Positions 56,725 through 64,000 of a stretch of 64,000 nucleotides of DNA are shown piece by piece (the first letter of the stretch is position 1; each line of letters starts with the position of its first letter). Under the pieces are notes generated by a model, which was given only the letters and a program-made list of their open reading frames with translations, searched no databases and was not told where the DNA came from. Origin of the DNA: Mumia sp. zg.B17 (GTDB taxonomy: Bacteria; Actinomycetota; Actinomycetes; Propionibacteriales; Nocardioidaceae); NCBI RefSeq assembly GCF_019550915.1, contig NZ_JAHWCI010000006.1:682001-746000 (forward strand), given 5' to 3'. Made by a program: the position numbers and the translations under genes.

Positions 56725-57687
56725 TCAGCCTTCCTTGAGCTGGGGGATCACGTGCTCACCGAACGCGTCGAGGAAGCGCTCCTGCGACTGTCCGACGTGA
56801 TGGAGATAGATCTCGTCGAAATCGAGCGAGGCATACTCGGCGAGGCGCTCGCAGTGGCGGCCGAGATCGGATGAGATGTCGACCACCGTGCGCACCTTCT
56901 CCACGGTGACGTCCTCGGAGACGGCGTCGAACGCCTCGGGCGTCTCCAGGTCCCACGGGATCGGCTCGCTGAAGACGTTGCTGCGCCACTGCTCGTGGGC
57001 GATCTGCTCCGCCTCCTGCTCGGTCGGCGCCCACGCCAGGTGCACCTGCAGGGCGAGCGGTCCGGCGCCTCCGGCCTCCCGGTAGGCGTCCACGCGCTTG
57101 CGCAGGTCCTCGAGCGGCTGGTTGACCGTCACCATCCCCTCGCTCCAGGCGGCGACACGAGACGCGCTCGCGAGCGAGACGGCCGGGCCGACGAGACGCG
57201 GCCGTGGGTCGGGGACGTCCCAGAGGCGGGCCCGGTCGACCGTGACCAGACCGTCGTGGCTGACCTCCTCACCCTCGAGCAGCCGGCGGATGACGTCCAC
57301 GCACTCCTCCAGCCGCCGCGTCCGTACCTCCTTGGCCGGCCACCGGTCGCCGGTGATGTGCTCGTTGCCGGCCTCGCCGCTGCCGAGGGCGACCCAGAAG
57401 CGGCCGGGGAACATCGTGCCGAGGGTGCCGATGGCCTGGGCGATCACTGCGGGGTGGTAGCGCTGCCCGGGCGCGCTGACCGCACCGAAGGTGAGGTCGG
57501 TGGTGGCGAGCGCAGCACCGAGCCATGACCAGGCGAACGCCGAGTGTCCCTGCCGCTGGCTCCAGGGCGAGAAGTGGTCGGAGCACATCGCCATCTGGAA
57601 CCCCGCCCGCTCAGCGTGCTGGACGTCGGCAAGCAGCTGCCGCGGGGAGATCTGCTCGTGACTGGCATGGAACCCGTAGCGCGTCAT
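56725..57687 (-). CDS. LLM-class flavin/F420-dependent oxidoreductase (TIGR03885-like)
   Basis: A 320-residue luciferase-like monooxygenase-fold oxidoreductase. Conserved elements are YGFHASHEQISPRQLLADVQ, MCSDHFSPWSQRQGHSAFAW, FGAVSAPGQRYHPAVIAQAI and FWVALGSGEAGNEHITGDRW. It resembles F420-dependent glucose-6-phosphate dehydrogenase relatives and the TIGR03885 set seen next to trehalose-synthase-like GH13 genes. It is upstream of the GH13 gene with 3 bp between, a clear operon. Oxidation of a sugar product is plausible but inferred. Confidence 0.9.
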   Translation of the reverse strand: MTRYGFHASHEQISPRQLLADVQHAERAGFQMAMCSDHFSPWSQRQGHSAFAWSWLGAALATTDLTFGAVSAPGQRYHPAVIAQAIGTLGTMFPGRFWVALGSGEAGNEHITGDRWPAKEVRTRRLEECVDVIRRLLEGEEVSHDGLVTVDRARLWDVPDPRPRLVGPAVSLASASRVAAWSEGMVTVNQPLEDLRKRVDAYREAGGAGPLALQVHLAWAPTEQEAEQIAHEQWRSNVFSEPIPWDLETPEAFDAVSEDVTVEKVRTVVDISSDLGRHCERLAEYASLDFDEIYLHHVGQSQERFLDAFGEHVIPQLKEG

Positions 57688-57767
57688 GGGCCCCAGACAA
57701 CCGGATCACGCTGCGGCGCGCAGACTGCCAGAGGCATGCAACCGGCTCCTCCGGGCACGGAGCAGGC

Positions 57768-59333
57768 ATGAGTGATCCCCTCGAGGTCTACCGCCGCAAG
57801 CGCGACTTCACTCGTACGCCGGAACCTGCCGGTGGTGAGACGCCGGACGCGGGTGTCGCGAGGTTCGTCGTGCAGCGCCACCGCGCGAGCCGCTTGCACT
57901 ACGACCTTCGGTTCGAGGTCGACGGGGTCCTCGTGAGCTGGGCCGTGCCCAAGGGGCCCACGCTCGACCCGTCGGCGCGGCGGCTCGCGATGCACGTGGA
58001 GGACCACCCGATCGAGTACCTGCTCTTCGAGGGAGTCATCCCGTCCGGCGAGTACGGCGGCGGGGACGTCATCGTGTGGGACACCGGCACCTGGGAGCCG
58101 GTCAAGACCGACGACCCGCGTGCCGCCGTCAAGGCCGGCGAGCTGCACGCCGAGGTCCACGGCGAGAAGCTGCGTGGACGGTTCGTGCTCGTGCGGCGCG
58201 AGAGCGATGACGGCTCCGACGCCTGGATGCTCCTGCACAAGCACGACCCGCACGCCGTGGACGGCTGGGACGCGGAGGACCACCCCCGTTCCGTGCTGAG
58301 CGGACGCACCAACGACGAGGTTGCGGCCGACCCCCACCGGCTGTGGCGCTCCGAGGCGCCGGCCGCCGAGGCCAGCGTCTCTCTCCTCCCCGACCCGCTG
58401 CCCGACGAGGCGATCGACGCGCTGAGAGGGCTGGGCAAGCAGGGGACCTGGGAGGTCTTCGGGCGATCGCTGAAGGTGACCAACCTCGACAAGGTCCTGT
58501 TCCCCGGTGACCCGCCGGTGACCAAGCGCGAGCTGCTCGCCTACGCCGCCCGCGTCGCACCGGTCGCGGTCCCCTACCTCGAAGGACGGGCGCTCAACCT
58601 CCACCGATATCCGGACGGTGCCGACTCGAAGGGTTTCTGGCACAAGCAGCGCCCGGCCCACGCACCGGACTGGCTCGGCGAGTGGGACAACCCCGAGGCC
58701 GACGACGGCGAGACCACCACCTACGTCGTGGCCGACGAACCCGCCGCACTCGTGTGGGCGGCGAACTTCGGGGCGCTCGAGTGGCACCCGTGGACCTCAC
58801 GCATCGAGGCACCGCGCGAGCCGACGTACGCGCTGATCGACCTCGACCCCGGCGAGCGTACGACCTGGGACGACCTGCTCGTCCTCGCCCGTCTGCACCG
58901 TACGGCGCTGGACCACCTCGGGGTGACCGCGCGGCCCAAGGTGACCGGCCGCCGTGGCATCCAGATCTGGATCCCGGTCGTCCCCGGCTACAGCTTCGAC
59001 GACACCCGTGTGTGGGTCGAGACGCTGTCGAAGACCATCGGGCAGGTCGTCCCCGAGCTGGTCAGCTGGAAGTGGGAGGTGAAGGAGCGCAAAGGGCTCG
59101 CCCGGCTCGACTACACGCAGAACGCGATCAACAAGACGCTGGTGGGGCCGTACTCGCCGCGTCCGGCACCAGGTGCCCCTGTGTCGGTCCCCCTCACCTG
59201 GGACGAGCTCGACGATCCCGACCTCCGTCCTGACCGCTGGACGGTCCGCTCCGTGCTCGACCGCCTGGAGACGAAGGGCGATCCGTTCCGCGTGCTCCTC
59301 GGGGCGGCGCAGGAGCTCCCGGAGATCTCCTGA
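57768..59333 (+). CDS. LigD-like phosphoesterase-polymerase fusion without ligase domain
   Basis: A 521-residue protein with a LigD 3'-phosphoesterase domain at 30-190 (FVVQRHRASRLHYDLRFEVD, SWAVPKGPTLDP, GGDVIVWDTGTWE). A PolDom primase-polymerase domain lies at 235-515 (VTNLDKVLFPGD, LIDLDPGE metal site, LARLDYTQNAINKT). In the polymerase the usual GLHVYV stretch reads RRGIQIWIPV, replacing the phosphate-contacting histidine with glutamine. There is no ATP-dependent ligase domain and no Ku or ligase gene in the window. The ATG has GGAG 8 nt upstream. It opens divergently from the LLM gene. Confidence 0.9.
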   Translation: MSDPLEVYRRKRDFTRTPEPAGGETPDAGVARFVVQRHRASRLHYDLRFEVDGVLVSWAVPKGPTLDPSARRLAMHVEDHPIEYLLFEGVIPSGEYGGGDVIVWDTGTWEPVKTDDPRAAVKAGELHAEVHGEKLRGRFVLVRRESDDGSDAWMLLHKHDPHAVDGWDAEDHPRSVLSGRTNDEVAADPHRLWRSEAPAAEASVSLLPDPLPDEAIDALRGLGKQGTWEVFGRSLKVTNLDKVLFPGDPPVTKRELLAYAARVAPVAVPYLEGRALNLHRYPDGADSKGFWHKQRPAHAPDWLGEWDNPEADDGETTTYVVADEPAALVWAANFGALEWHPWTSRIEAPREPTYALIDLDPGERTTWDDLLVLARLHRTALDHLGVTARPKVTGRRGIQIWIPVVPGYSFDDTRVWVETLSKTIGQVVPELVSWKWEVKERKGLARLDYTQNAINKTLVGPYSPRPAPGAPVSVPLTWDELDDPDLRPDRWTVRSVLDRLETKGDPFRVLLGAAQELPEIS

Positions 59334-59367
59334 TCACCGTCCCCGATCTGCGCGAAGCCTCAGAGCG

Positions 59368-60462
59368 TCAGGACAGGACCGCGAGCATGCCGCCCGCGGC
59401 GAGACTGCCCACCACGACGACGCCTGCGGTCAGTCCCGTCGCCCGCCACCCGAACGACCGCCCGACCATCAGCATCGAGGGCAGCGAGAGAGCCGGCAGA
59501 GCGATCAGCAGGACTCCGCCGACGCCGGCGGTCGCCCCCGCGGCGGTCACCGCCGCGATGACCGGAATCTCTCCGCCGGTCGGCACCACCAACGCGGTCG
59601 CGACGACCGCGACCAGGAGCACCGCGACCACGCCGAGCTGCTGAGTGATCCCGTCGAAGTTCGACAGCGGTCCGCTGACCATCCCGACCGCGAACACGGC
59701 GACGACGTACTCGGGGACGAGCACGACGGTGAAGCGGGTGAGCGAGCGCAGGTAGCGGCCGGGCATCTCACGCAGCGAGCCGGCGTCGTCGTCCGGGGCA
59801 GCGTCGACGTCGGCGACCGCCGCCGCGACCTGCCGCCGCTCGAGGAACCGCGACACCGCAACCCCGGCCCCGACCACGACCACGACACCGACGAGGAGCC
59901 GCACCACGGCGTACTGCCAGGGGAGGACAAGCAGGAGGAAGACGAGGACCGCGGGGTTGAGGACCGGGTTGCCGACCCAGTAGGCGATGCAGCCCGCCAC
60001 CGGCGTCCCACGCTGTCGAAGGCTTCTGGCCACCGGCGCACTGCAGCACGTGCACATCATGCTGGGCATCGACACGATGCCACCGACCAGAGACTGGCTG
60101 ACGGCCGTACGGCGTCCGAGCGCCGCCAGCAGCCACCTGCGGGGAATGAGGGCGTCCACGGCGGCCGCGACCAGCACCGCCACCACGAGCGCCCGCCAGA
60201 CTGCCGTGAAGTACGCGACGGTGAAGTCCCAGCCGGCCACCCACGGGGAGGACGCGGTGGTCGCGGTGTCGAAGATCGCCGCTCCGTCCCATGCTCCCGT
60301 GTCGGACAGCGAGGTCGTCTTGTCGAGGTAGGGCAGCCACTTCGCCCACGACAGCCCGACCACCAGCAGGGCGACCAGCAGGGCAGCACCGACGAGGCCG
60401 ACCACGAGCCGCCGCCGCAGGTCGTCGGTCTCCGCTCGCGACAGCGAGTTCTCGGCGCTCAT
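59368..60462 (-). CDS. ArsP/UPF0718-family permease
   Basis: A 364-residue membrane permease with 8-10 helices. The conserved cysteine motif MPSMMCTCCSAPVARSL and the repeat QRGTPVAGCIAYWVGNPVLN match DUF318/ArsP-type efflux permeases. The loop around residue 220 is acidic (DVDAAPDDDAGS). The second half repeats the fold (VPTGGEIPVIAAV). The cysteines suggest metal or organometal (arsenical, zinc, copper) export, but the substrate is unknown. The ATG at 60462 lacks a clear Shine-Dalgarno sequence. A hairpin lies 12 bp upstream. Confidence 0.85.
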   Translation of the reverse strand: MSAENSLSRAETDDLRRRLVVGLVGAALLVALLVVGLSWAKWLPYLDKTTSLSDTGAWDGAAIFDTATTASSPWVAGWDFTVAYFTAVWRALVVAVLVAAAVDALIPRRWLLAALGRRTAVSQSLVGGIVSMPSMMCTCCSAPVARSLRQRGTPVAGCIAYWVGNPVLNPAVLVFLLLVLPWQYAVVRLLVGVVVVVGAGVAVSRFLERRQVAAAVADVDAAPDDDAGSLREMPGRYLRSLTRFTVVLVPEYVVAVFAVGMVSGPLSNFDGITQQLGVVAVLLVAVVATALVVPTGGEIPVIAAVTAAGATAGVGGVLLIALPALSLPSMLMVGRSFGWRATGLTAGVVVVGSLAAGGMLAVLS

Positions 60463-60473
60463 GAGCCCGGAGT

Positions 60474-60491
60474 GCCCGGCCGTGGCCGGGC
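60474..60491 (-). other. Hairpin in the permease upstream region
   Basis: Arms GCCCGGC and GCCGGGC with a 4-nt loop, 12 bp before the permease start. It may be the terminator of the upstream hydrolase gene or a leader structure controlling permease translation. Confidence 0.45.
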
Positions 60492-60646
60492 GAAACACAG
60501 CAGTCGATGGATCGTCTGAGTCACGCCATGCCCCTCGCTGTCGTCCGATGTTCTGCCGACCGTACGACCGCGCTCCCCCTTCCGCCACGTGGAGCAGCAC
60601 TCAGGCCCGAGAGCGCACGATCTCGGGCCCGGGTGTCGCGAACGGC

Positions 60647-61393
60647 TCAGAGGTCGGTGACACCTCGCGCCGCTGCGTCGATCAGGTCCGCGACCGCCTT
60701 CGGCTGAGAGACCGTCACGGCGTGGGAGGCGTCGATCTCGACCGTGTGCGACTGCGCACGCTCGGCCATGAAGCGCTGGGACTCCGCAGGGATGGCAAGG
60801 TCCTGGTTGGCGACCATCGTCCAGGACGGGATGCTGCGCCAGGCAGCCCTCGTGGCCGTGTCCGTGAGGGCACTGCCCGCGATCGGGCGTTGCGTGACGG
60901 CCATCACCCGCGCGATGTCGGGCGCCACGTCGGCGGCGAACACCTCGTTGAACCGGTCCTGCTGGATGTAGACGTCAGAGCCGGTGTCGCCGTCTGCCGT
61001 CGGGAAGGGCACCGGCTCGGCGGCCGACCCGAGCTCGGCACCGGGGAACTTGGTCGTGAGGTCGTCGGCGCTCTCACCGACCTCGAGGGTGAAGCTGGCG
61101 AGGTAGACGAGCGCGGCGACCACCGAGGACCCCTCCGCGGCCTCGCTCATCACTACCCCGCCGTACGAGTGCCCGGCCAGGACCACGGGCCCGTCCCGGG
61201 TGTCGAGGAAGCTGCGGAGGTACTCGGCGTCGGAGCTGAGCCCTCGGAGCGGGTTGGCGATCGCGACGACGTGGTAGCCCCGTCGCTGAAGCTCGGGCAC
61301 GACGCCGTTCCAGCTGGAGGAGTCGGCGAAGGCACCGTGGACGAGCACGATGGTCGGGCGTGGTGTGGACGGGGACGACGATGCAGCGGTCAT
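60647..61393 (-). CDS. Alpha/beta hydrolase (EstA/haloperoxidase-like)
   Basis: A 248-residue alpha/beta hydrolase. IVLVHGAFADSSSWNGVVPE carries the oxyanion HGAF motif, VVLAGHSYGGVVMSEAA the nucleophile serine, and the histidine is likely in EIDASHAVTVSQP. It resembles the small esterase/hydroxynitrile-lyase-like group common in actinobacteria. The ATG at 61393 has GAAGGAG 6 nt upstream. The LuxR-type regulator gene reads in the same direction 130 bp upstream and may control it. Confidence 0.88.
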   Translation of the reverse strand: MTAASSSPSTPRPTIVLVHGAFADSSSWNGVVPELQRRGYHVVAIANPLRGLSSDAEYLRSFLDTRDGPVVLAGHSYGGVVMSEAAEGSSVVAALVYLASFTLEVGESADDLTTKFPGAELGSAAEPVPFPTADGDTGSDVYIQQDRFNEVFAADVAPDIARVMAVTQRPIAGSALTDTATRAAWRSIPSWTMVANQDLAIPAESQRFMAERAQSHTVEIDASHAVTVSQPKAVADLIDAAARGVTDL

Positions 61394-61523
61394 GACGAGC
61401 TCCTTCTCGAAGGCCTGTCGGCCGTGGGTGGACCTCGAGCCTGACGCGACATTCCCCTCGTTCGCCCCCGTGTGATCCCCGGTCTGGCCCCCGGGGTGCC
61501 TGACACGGGTCCCCGGCGTCACC

Positions 61524-64000
61524 TCATGCCGTCAGCGCGTCCCGCCGTGGGCGCGACGTCTGGGCGGCCCCGATGACGTCGCGCAGCTGACGGCGCGAGG
61601 AGATGCCGAGCTTGCCGAAGACCTTCCCCATGTGCCACTCCACCGTGCGAGGGCTGAGGAAGAGCTCGGTGCCGATGTCGGGGTTGGTCAGTCCCTCCGC
61701 AGCGAGACGGGCGACGTGCATCTCCTGTGGGGTGAGCTCGTCCCGTGTGCCGTGGGCACGCTTGCGCACCGTCTCACCAGTGGCGGCCAGCTCTCGGCGT
61801 GCGCGTTCGGCGAAGGCGGCCAGTCCCAGGGCGACCAGCATCTGGTGAGCGGTCCGCAGCTGCTCGCGCGCCTCGACACGCCGGCCGGCCCGCCGCAACC
61901 ACTCGCCGTACAGCAGGTGCGCCCTGGCGAGCTCGGGAGGAACGGCCGTGCGCCCGAGCCTGTCGATCGACTCGCGATAGAGACTGTCCGCGCGGTCACC
62001 GTCGTGCAGCTGCGCCTCGCAGCGCGCGGCCACCCCGAGCGCCCAGTCGCTCCCGCTGGCCCGCGCGAGCGGTGCCAGCTGCGCGAACGCGCCCGCCGCC
62101 GTGGTCGGTTCGCCGGCCCGTGAAGCGGCCTCGACCAGCTCGACGAGTGCCCAGGTCGCGACCGCCATCCAGTCGGGCCGGTCGACGGCCTCACGAGCGG
62201 CGACCAATGCCTCCCGGTAGCGGCCGAGTCCGTTGTAGAGGAGCGCTTGCGCCCACTGCACGACCCAGGTCCCGAGACCGTCGTCGCGCGCGACAGCCTC
62301 TTCGCGCACCGCAGCGAGGAGCGGCTCGGCCTCTGCCTGGTCGCCGCGGAAGGCGGCGAGCCCGATGGCTCCGTACGGCGTCAGCGCCGTACCCGCCGCG
62401 GCGTCAACGGCGTGGATCTCCTCGAGCAGCGTCCTTGCGGCCCCCAGGTCACCCCCGAAGAGGGTGACGTAGACGCGGGTGTTCAGGGCGACCGTGAGGG
62501 CATCGCCGGCTCCTGCTTCGCGGGCCCGCCTCACGTCCCGACCGGTCAACCTGTCCCACGCGTGCTCGTCCCACAAGCCGGCAGCCACCAGCTCGACCAG
62601 CCAGGAGAACCGTGCGCCCTCCCCGGGAGACAGCTCCTCGGTGTCGAACGCCTCGACCGCACGCCTGAGCAGCGGAACGGCCTCGGCGTATCCATCGGCG
62701 TACAGCACGGCCATCGCCTGGACCGCCAGGTCACCCGGCCTGCGATCGACCGGGACGCGCGCGTCACGCACGGCGTCGGCCACGGCTCGCACGCCGATGC
62801 CGGCGGTTGACCGAGCCGAGAACAACGCAGCGGTGAGCGCGTCCGCATAGCTGTCGAACGCCAGCTGTGGATCGAAGGCCTCGAGCCGCCGAGCGGCGGA
62901 GAGCAGCGGCGGGAGCACGTCGGCACCGCGGCAGGATGCACTCTCGATCCGCGCACGCAGCTGGTCGAGCCGGGCCCGATGAAGATCGCCCAGCACCTCA
63001 CCCTCCGCCACGCCGCACAGCTCCCGCGCCGCGTCCACGGCGCCGGCGTTCAGCAGGGCGTCGATCGCAGCGATCTGCCGGTCGACACGCGGCCGTACGT
63101 CGGGCGTCAGCGTGGCTGCCTGCTGCAGGAAGGCCGCAGCCGCGGCCGGGCCGCCCTGCGCTGCCGCGCGCCCGACGGAGCGCTCGAGGTCGCGGGCCAC
63201 GCGCTCGTCCGGGCGCGCGACGGCGTGGGCGAGGTGCCACGCGCGCCGGTCAGGGTCCTGCACGGGGTCGGTGGCGTCCGCGAGCGCCTGGTGGACCACC
63301 CGACGGTCGGCGGCAGCGGCGGCTCCGTAGACCACCGACCGCGCCGTCGGATGCCTGAACCGGACCGTCTCCTGGATCTCGAGCAGCCCGACGGCTTGTG
63401 CTGGGGCGACGGCCTCGCTGCCGAGCCCGAGATTCTCGGCGGCGCGCCACAGCAGAGCCGCGTCTCCGGTCGGCTCCGCAGCGGCGGCAAGCAGCAGCAG
63501 ACGCAGCGGCTCGTCCAGCCCTTCGAGCCCGCGCGCGAGCGTTGCTTCGGGGCAACCGTCGGTCACCGCTGTCACGCTCGCCTGCGGACCGAACGCCAGC
63601 TCGGTGGTCGAGAACCGCCGCGTCACGTCCCACAGCGCGGCGGGGATGCCGTGGGTCTCGGCGACGAGGCGGGTGCGCACCCGCCGGTCGAGCGGTGCGG
63701 CGATCGCCGACCGCAGAAGAGCCTCGGCATCGACCGTGGCCAGTGGAGGGACCGTCAGTCGAGGCAACCTCCCCCAACGCCGATCGTCATCTGCGGCCCT
63801 CGTCGCCACCACGAGGACGACCGCGTCCGACTCAAGCCGCCGAGCCACGAACGCCAGGGTCTGCGCCGAGGCATCGTCCAACCAGTGGGCGTCGTCGACC
63901 ACGCAGACGAGCGGTCGGTCCCGTGAAGCCTCCGACAGCAACGACAAGGTCGCCAGGCCGACGAGAAATCCGTCCGGCGACGGCCCAGCGCGAAGTCCGA
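61524..64000 (-). CDS. LuxR-family LAL regulator, N-terminus beyond the window
   Basis: About 825 visible residues of a second large ATP-dependent LuxR regulator. The visible part starts just before GLATLSLLSEASRDRP, then Walker B PLVCVVDDAHWLDDASAQTL. The P-loop must lie outside the window. The middle is TPR-like (ALLYNGLGRYREALVAAREA). The C-terminal helix-turn-helix is LTPQEMHVARLAAEGLTNPD and SPRTVEWHMGKVFGKLGISS. It differs from the other LAL protein in the window by lacking the REREVL box variant. The gene lies upstream of an alpha/beta hydrolase in the same orientation. Confidence 0.9.
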   Translation of the reverse strand, partial: GLRAGPSPDGFLVGLATLSLLSEASRDRPLVCVVDDAHWLDDASAQTLAFVARRLESDAVVLVVATRAADDDRRWGRLPRLTVPPLATVDAEALLRSAIAAPLDRRVRTRLVAETHGIPAALWDVTRRFSTTELAFGPQASVTAVTDGCPEATLARGLEGLDEPLRLLLLAAAAEPTGDAALLWRAAENLGLGSEAVAPAQAVGLLEIQETVRFRHPTARSVVYGAAAAADRRVVHQALADATDPVQDPDRRAWHLAHAVARPDERVARDLERSVGRAAAQGGPAAAAAFLQQAATLTPDVRPRVDRQIAAIDALLNAGAVDAARELCGVAEGEVLGDLHRARLDQLRARIESASCRGADVLPPLLSAARRLEAFDPQLAFDSYADALTAALFSARSTAGIGVRAVADAVRDARVPVDRRPGDLAVQAMAVLYADGYAEAVPLLRRAVEAFDTEELSPGEGARFSWLVELVAAGLWDEHAWDRLTGRDVRRAREAGAGDALTVALNTRVYVTLFGGDLGAARTLLEEIHAVDAAAGTALTPYGAIGLAAFRGDQAEAEPLLAAVREEAVARDDGLGTWVVQWAQALLYNGLGRYREALVAAREAVDRPDWMAVATWALVELVEAASRAGEPTTAAGAFAQLAPLARASGSDWALGVAARCEAQLHDGDRADSLYRESIDRLGRTAVPPELARAHLLYGEWLRRAGRRVEAREQLRTAHQMLVALGLAAFAERARRELAATGETVRKRAHGTRDELTPQEMHVARLAAEGLTNPDIGTELFLSPRTVEWHMGKVFGKLGISSRRQLRDVIGAAQTSRPRRDALTA

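Noticed and set aside
1-64000. Prophage, insertion sequences, integrative elements, tRNA or rRNA genes
   Set aside because: No transposase, integrase, phage structural gene, terminal inverted repeats or cloverleaf sequence was seen; gene density, GC content and overlaps are uniform apart from the small AT-rich promoter near 26000.

Overview
The window is about 70% GC, has strong C/G third-position bias and uses GTG starts freely. It carries genes typical of Actinomycetota: SigR/SigH with its zinc anti-sigma factor, a PdtaS-type histidine kinase, a tiny bL37 ribosomal protein, LysX, actinobacterial HisN and many leaderless transcripts with a TANNNT box directly before the start codon. The gene content and style look most like a Nocardioides/Aeromicrobium-type member of the Nocardioidaceae; that placement is inference. 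No tRNA, rRNA, insertion sequence, prophage or CRISPR array was found. No gene-free stretch exceeds 300 bases.

1-15 kb is a conserved chromosomal core that recalls the mycobacterial pdtaS-rshA-sigH-aroA-rsgA neighbourhood. It holds a truncated-by-window PdtaS kinase, a DUF2785 protein, a thiamine-diphosphate enzyme of the acetolactate synthase type, bL37, and a tightly coupled sigR-rsrA-thioesterase-acetyltransferase operon driven by a textbook SigR promoter. Next come an alpha/beta hydrolase, the abasic-site sensor SRAP protein, a degenerate GGDEF protein and a 717-residue sigma factor fused to a zinc finger, a membrane helix and extracellular domains. A ferredoxin reductase, DoxX, aroA and rsgA complete the core.

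15-31 kb is mixed: a DUF2231 membrane protein, hisN, small membrane and CBS proteins, a PPOX-fold protein, TrmO, and a gnd-AraC-VOC operon. It also has a class II glutamine amidotransferase, a lone LigD phosphoesterase domain, a large LuxR-type ATPase regulator, a secreted GH3 glucosidase, a lone LigD polymerase domain and an AraC/DUF2000 divergent pair. Two very small proteins of 47 and 45 residues, about 3.8 kb apart, share a sequence motif and an approximately 60-bp upstream element with conserved block spacing. This is the best candidate for an undescribed regulon.

31-39 kb is a complete histidine-utilisation locus: hutH-hutU-M20 amidohydrolase-hutF-hutI on the minus strand, every junction overlapping by 4 bp. 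It faces a divergent IclR regulator with a perfect inverted repeat between them. HutF gives formylglutamate and no classical HutG is present, so the M20 enzyme is the likely deformylase.

39-64 kb holds a DinB protein, a MoxR ATPase-VWA pair, and a membrane-lipid operon (multi-TM transporter-like protein, LysX, APC transporter). Then come LssY-C, DUF998 and DUF808 membrane proteins (the last behind a 12-codon coupled leader peptide) and a CYP102-like P450 with a divergent TetR gene. A DHFR-fold protein, a LOG protein, a GH13/F420-type oxidoreductase pair, a LigD PE-POL fusion without ligase, an ArsP-family permease, an alpha/beta hydrolase and a second LuxR-type ATPase regulator that runs off the end complete it.
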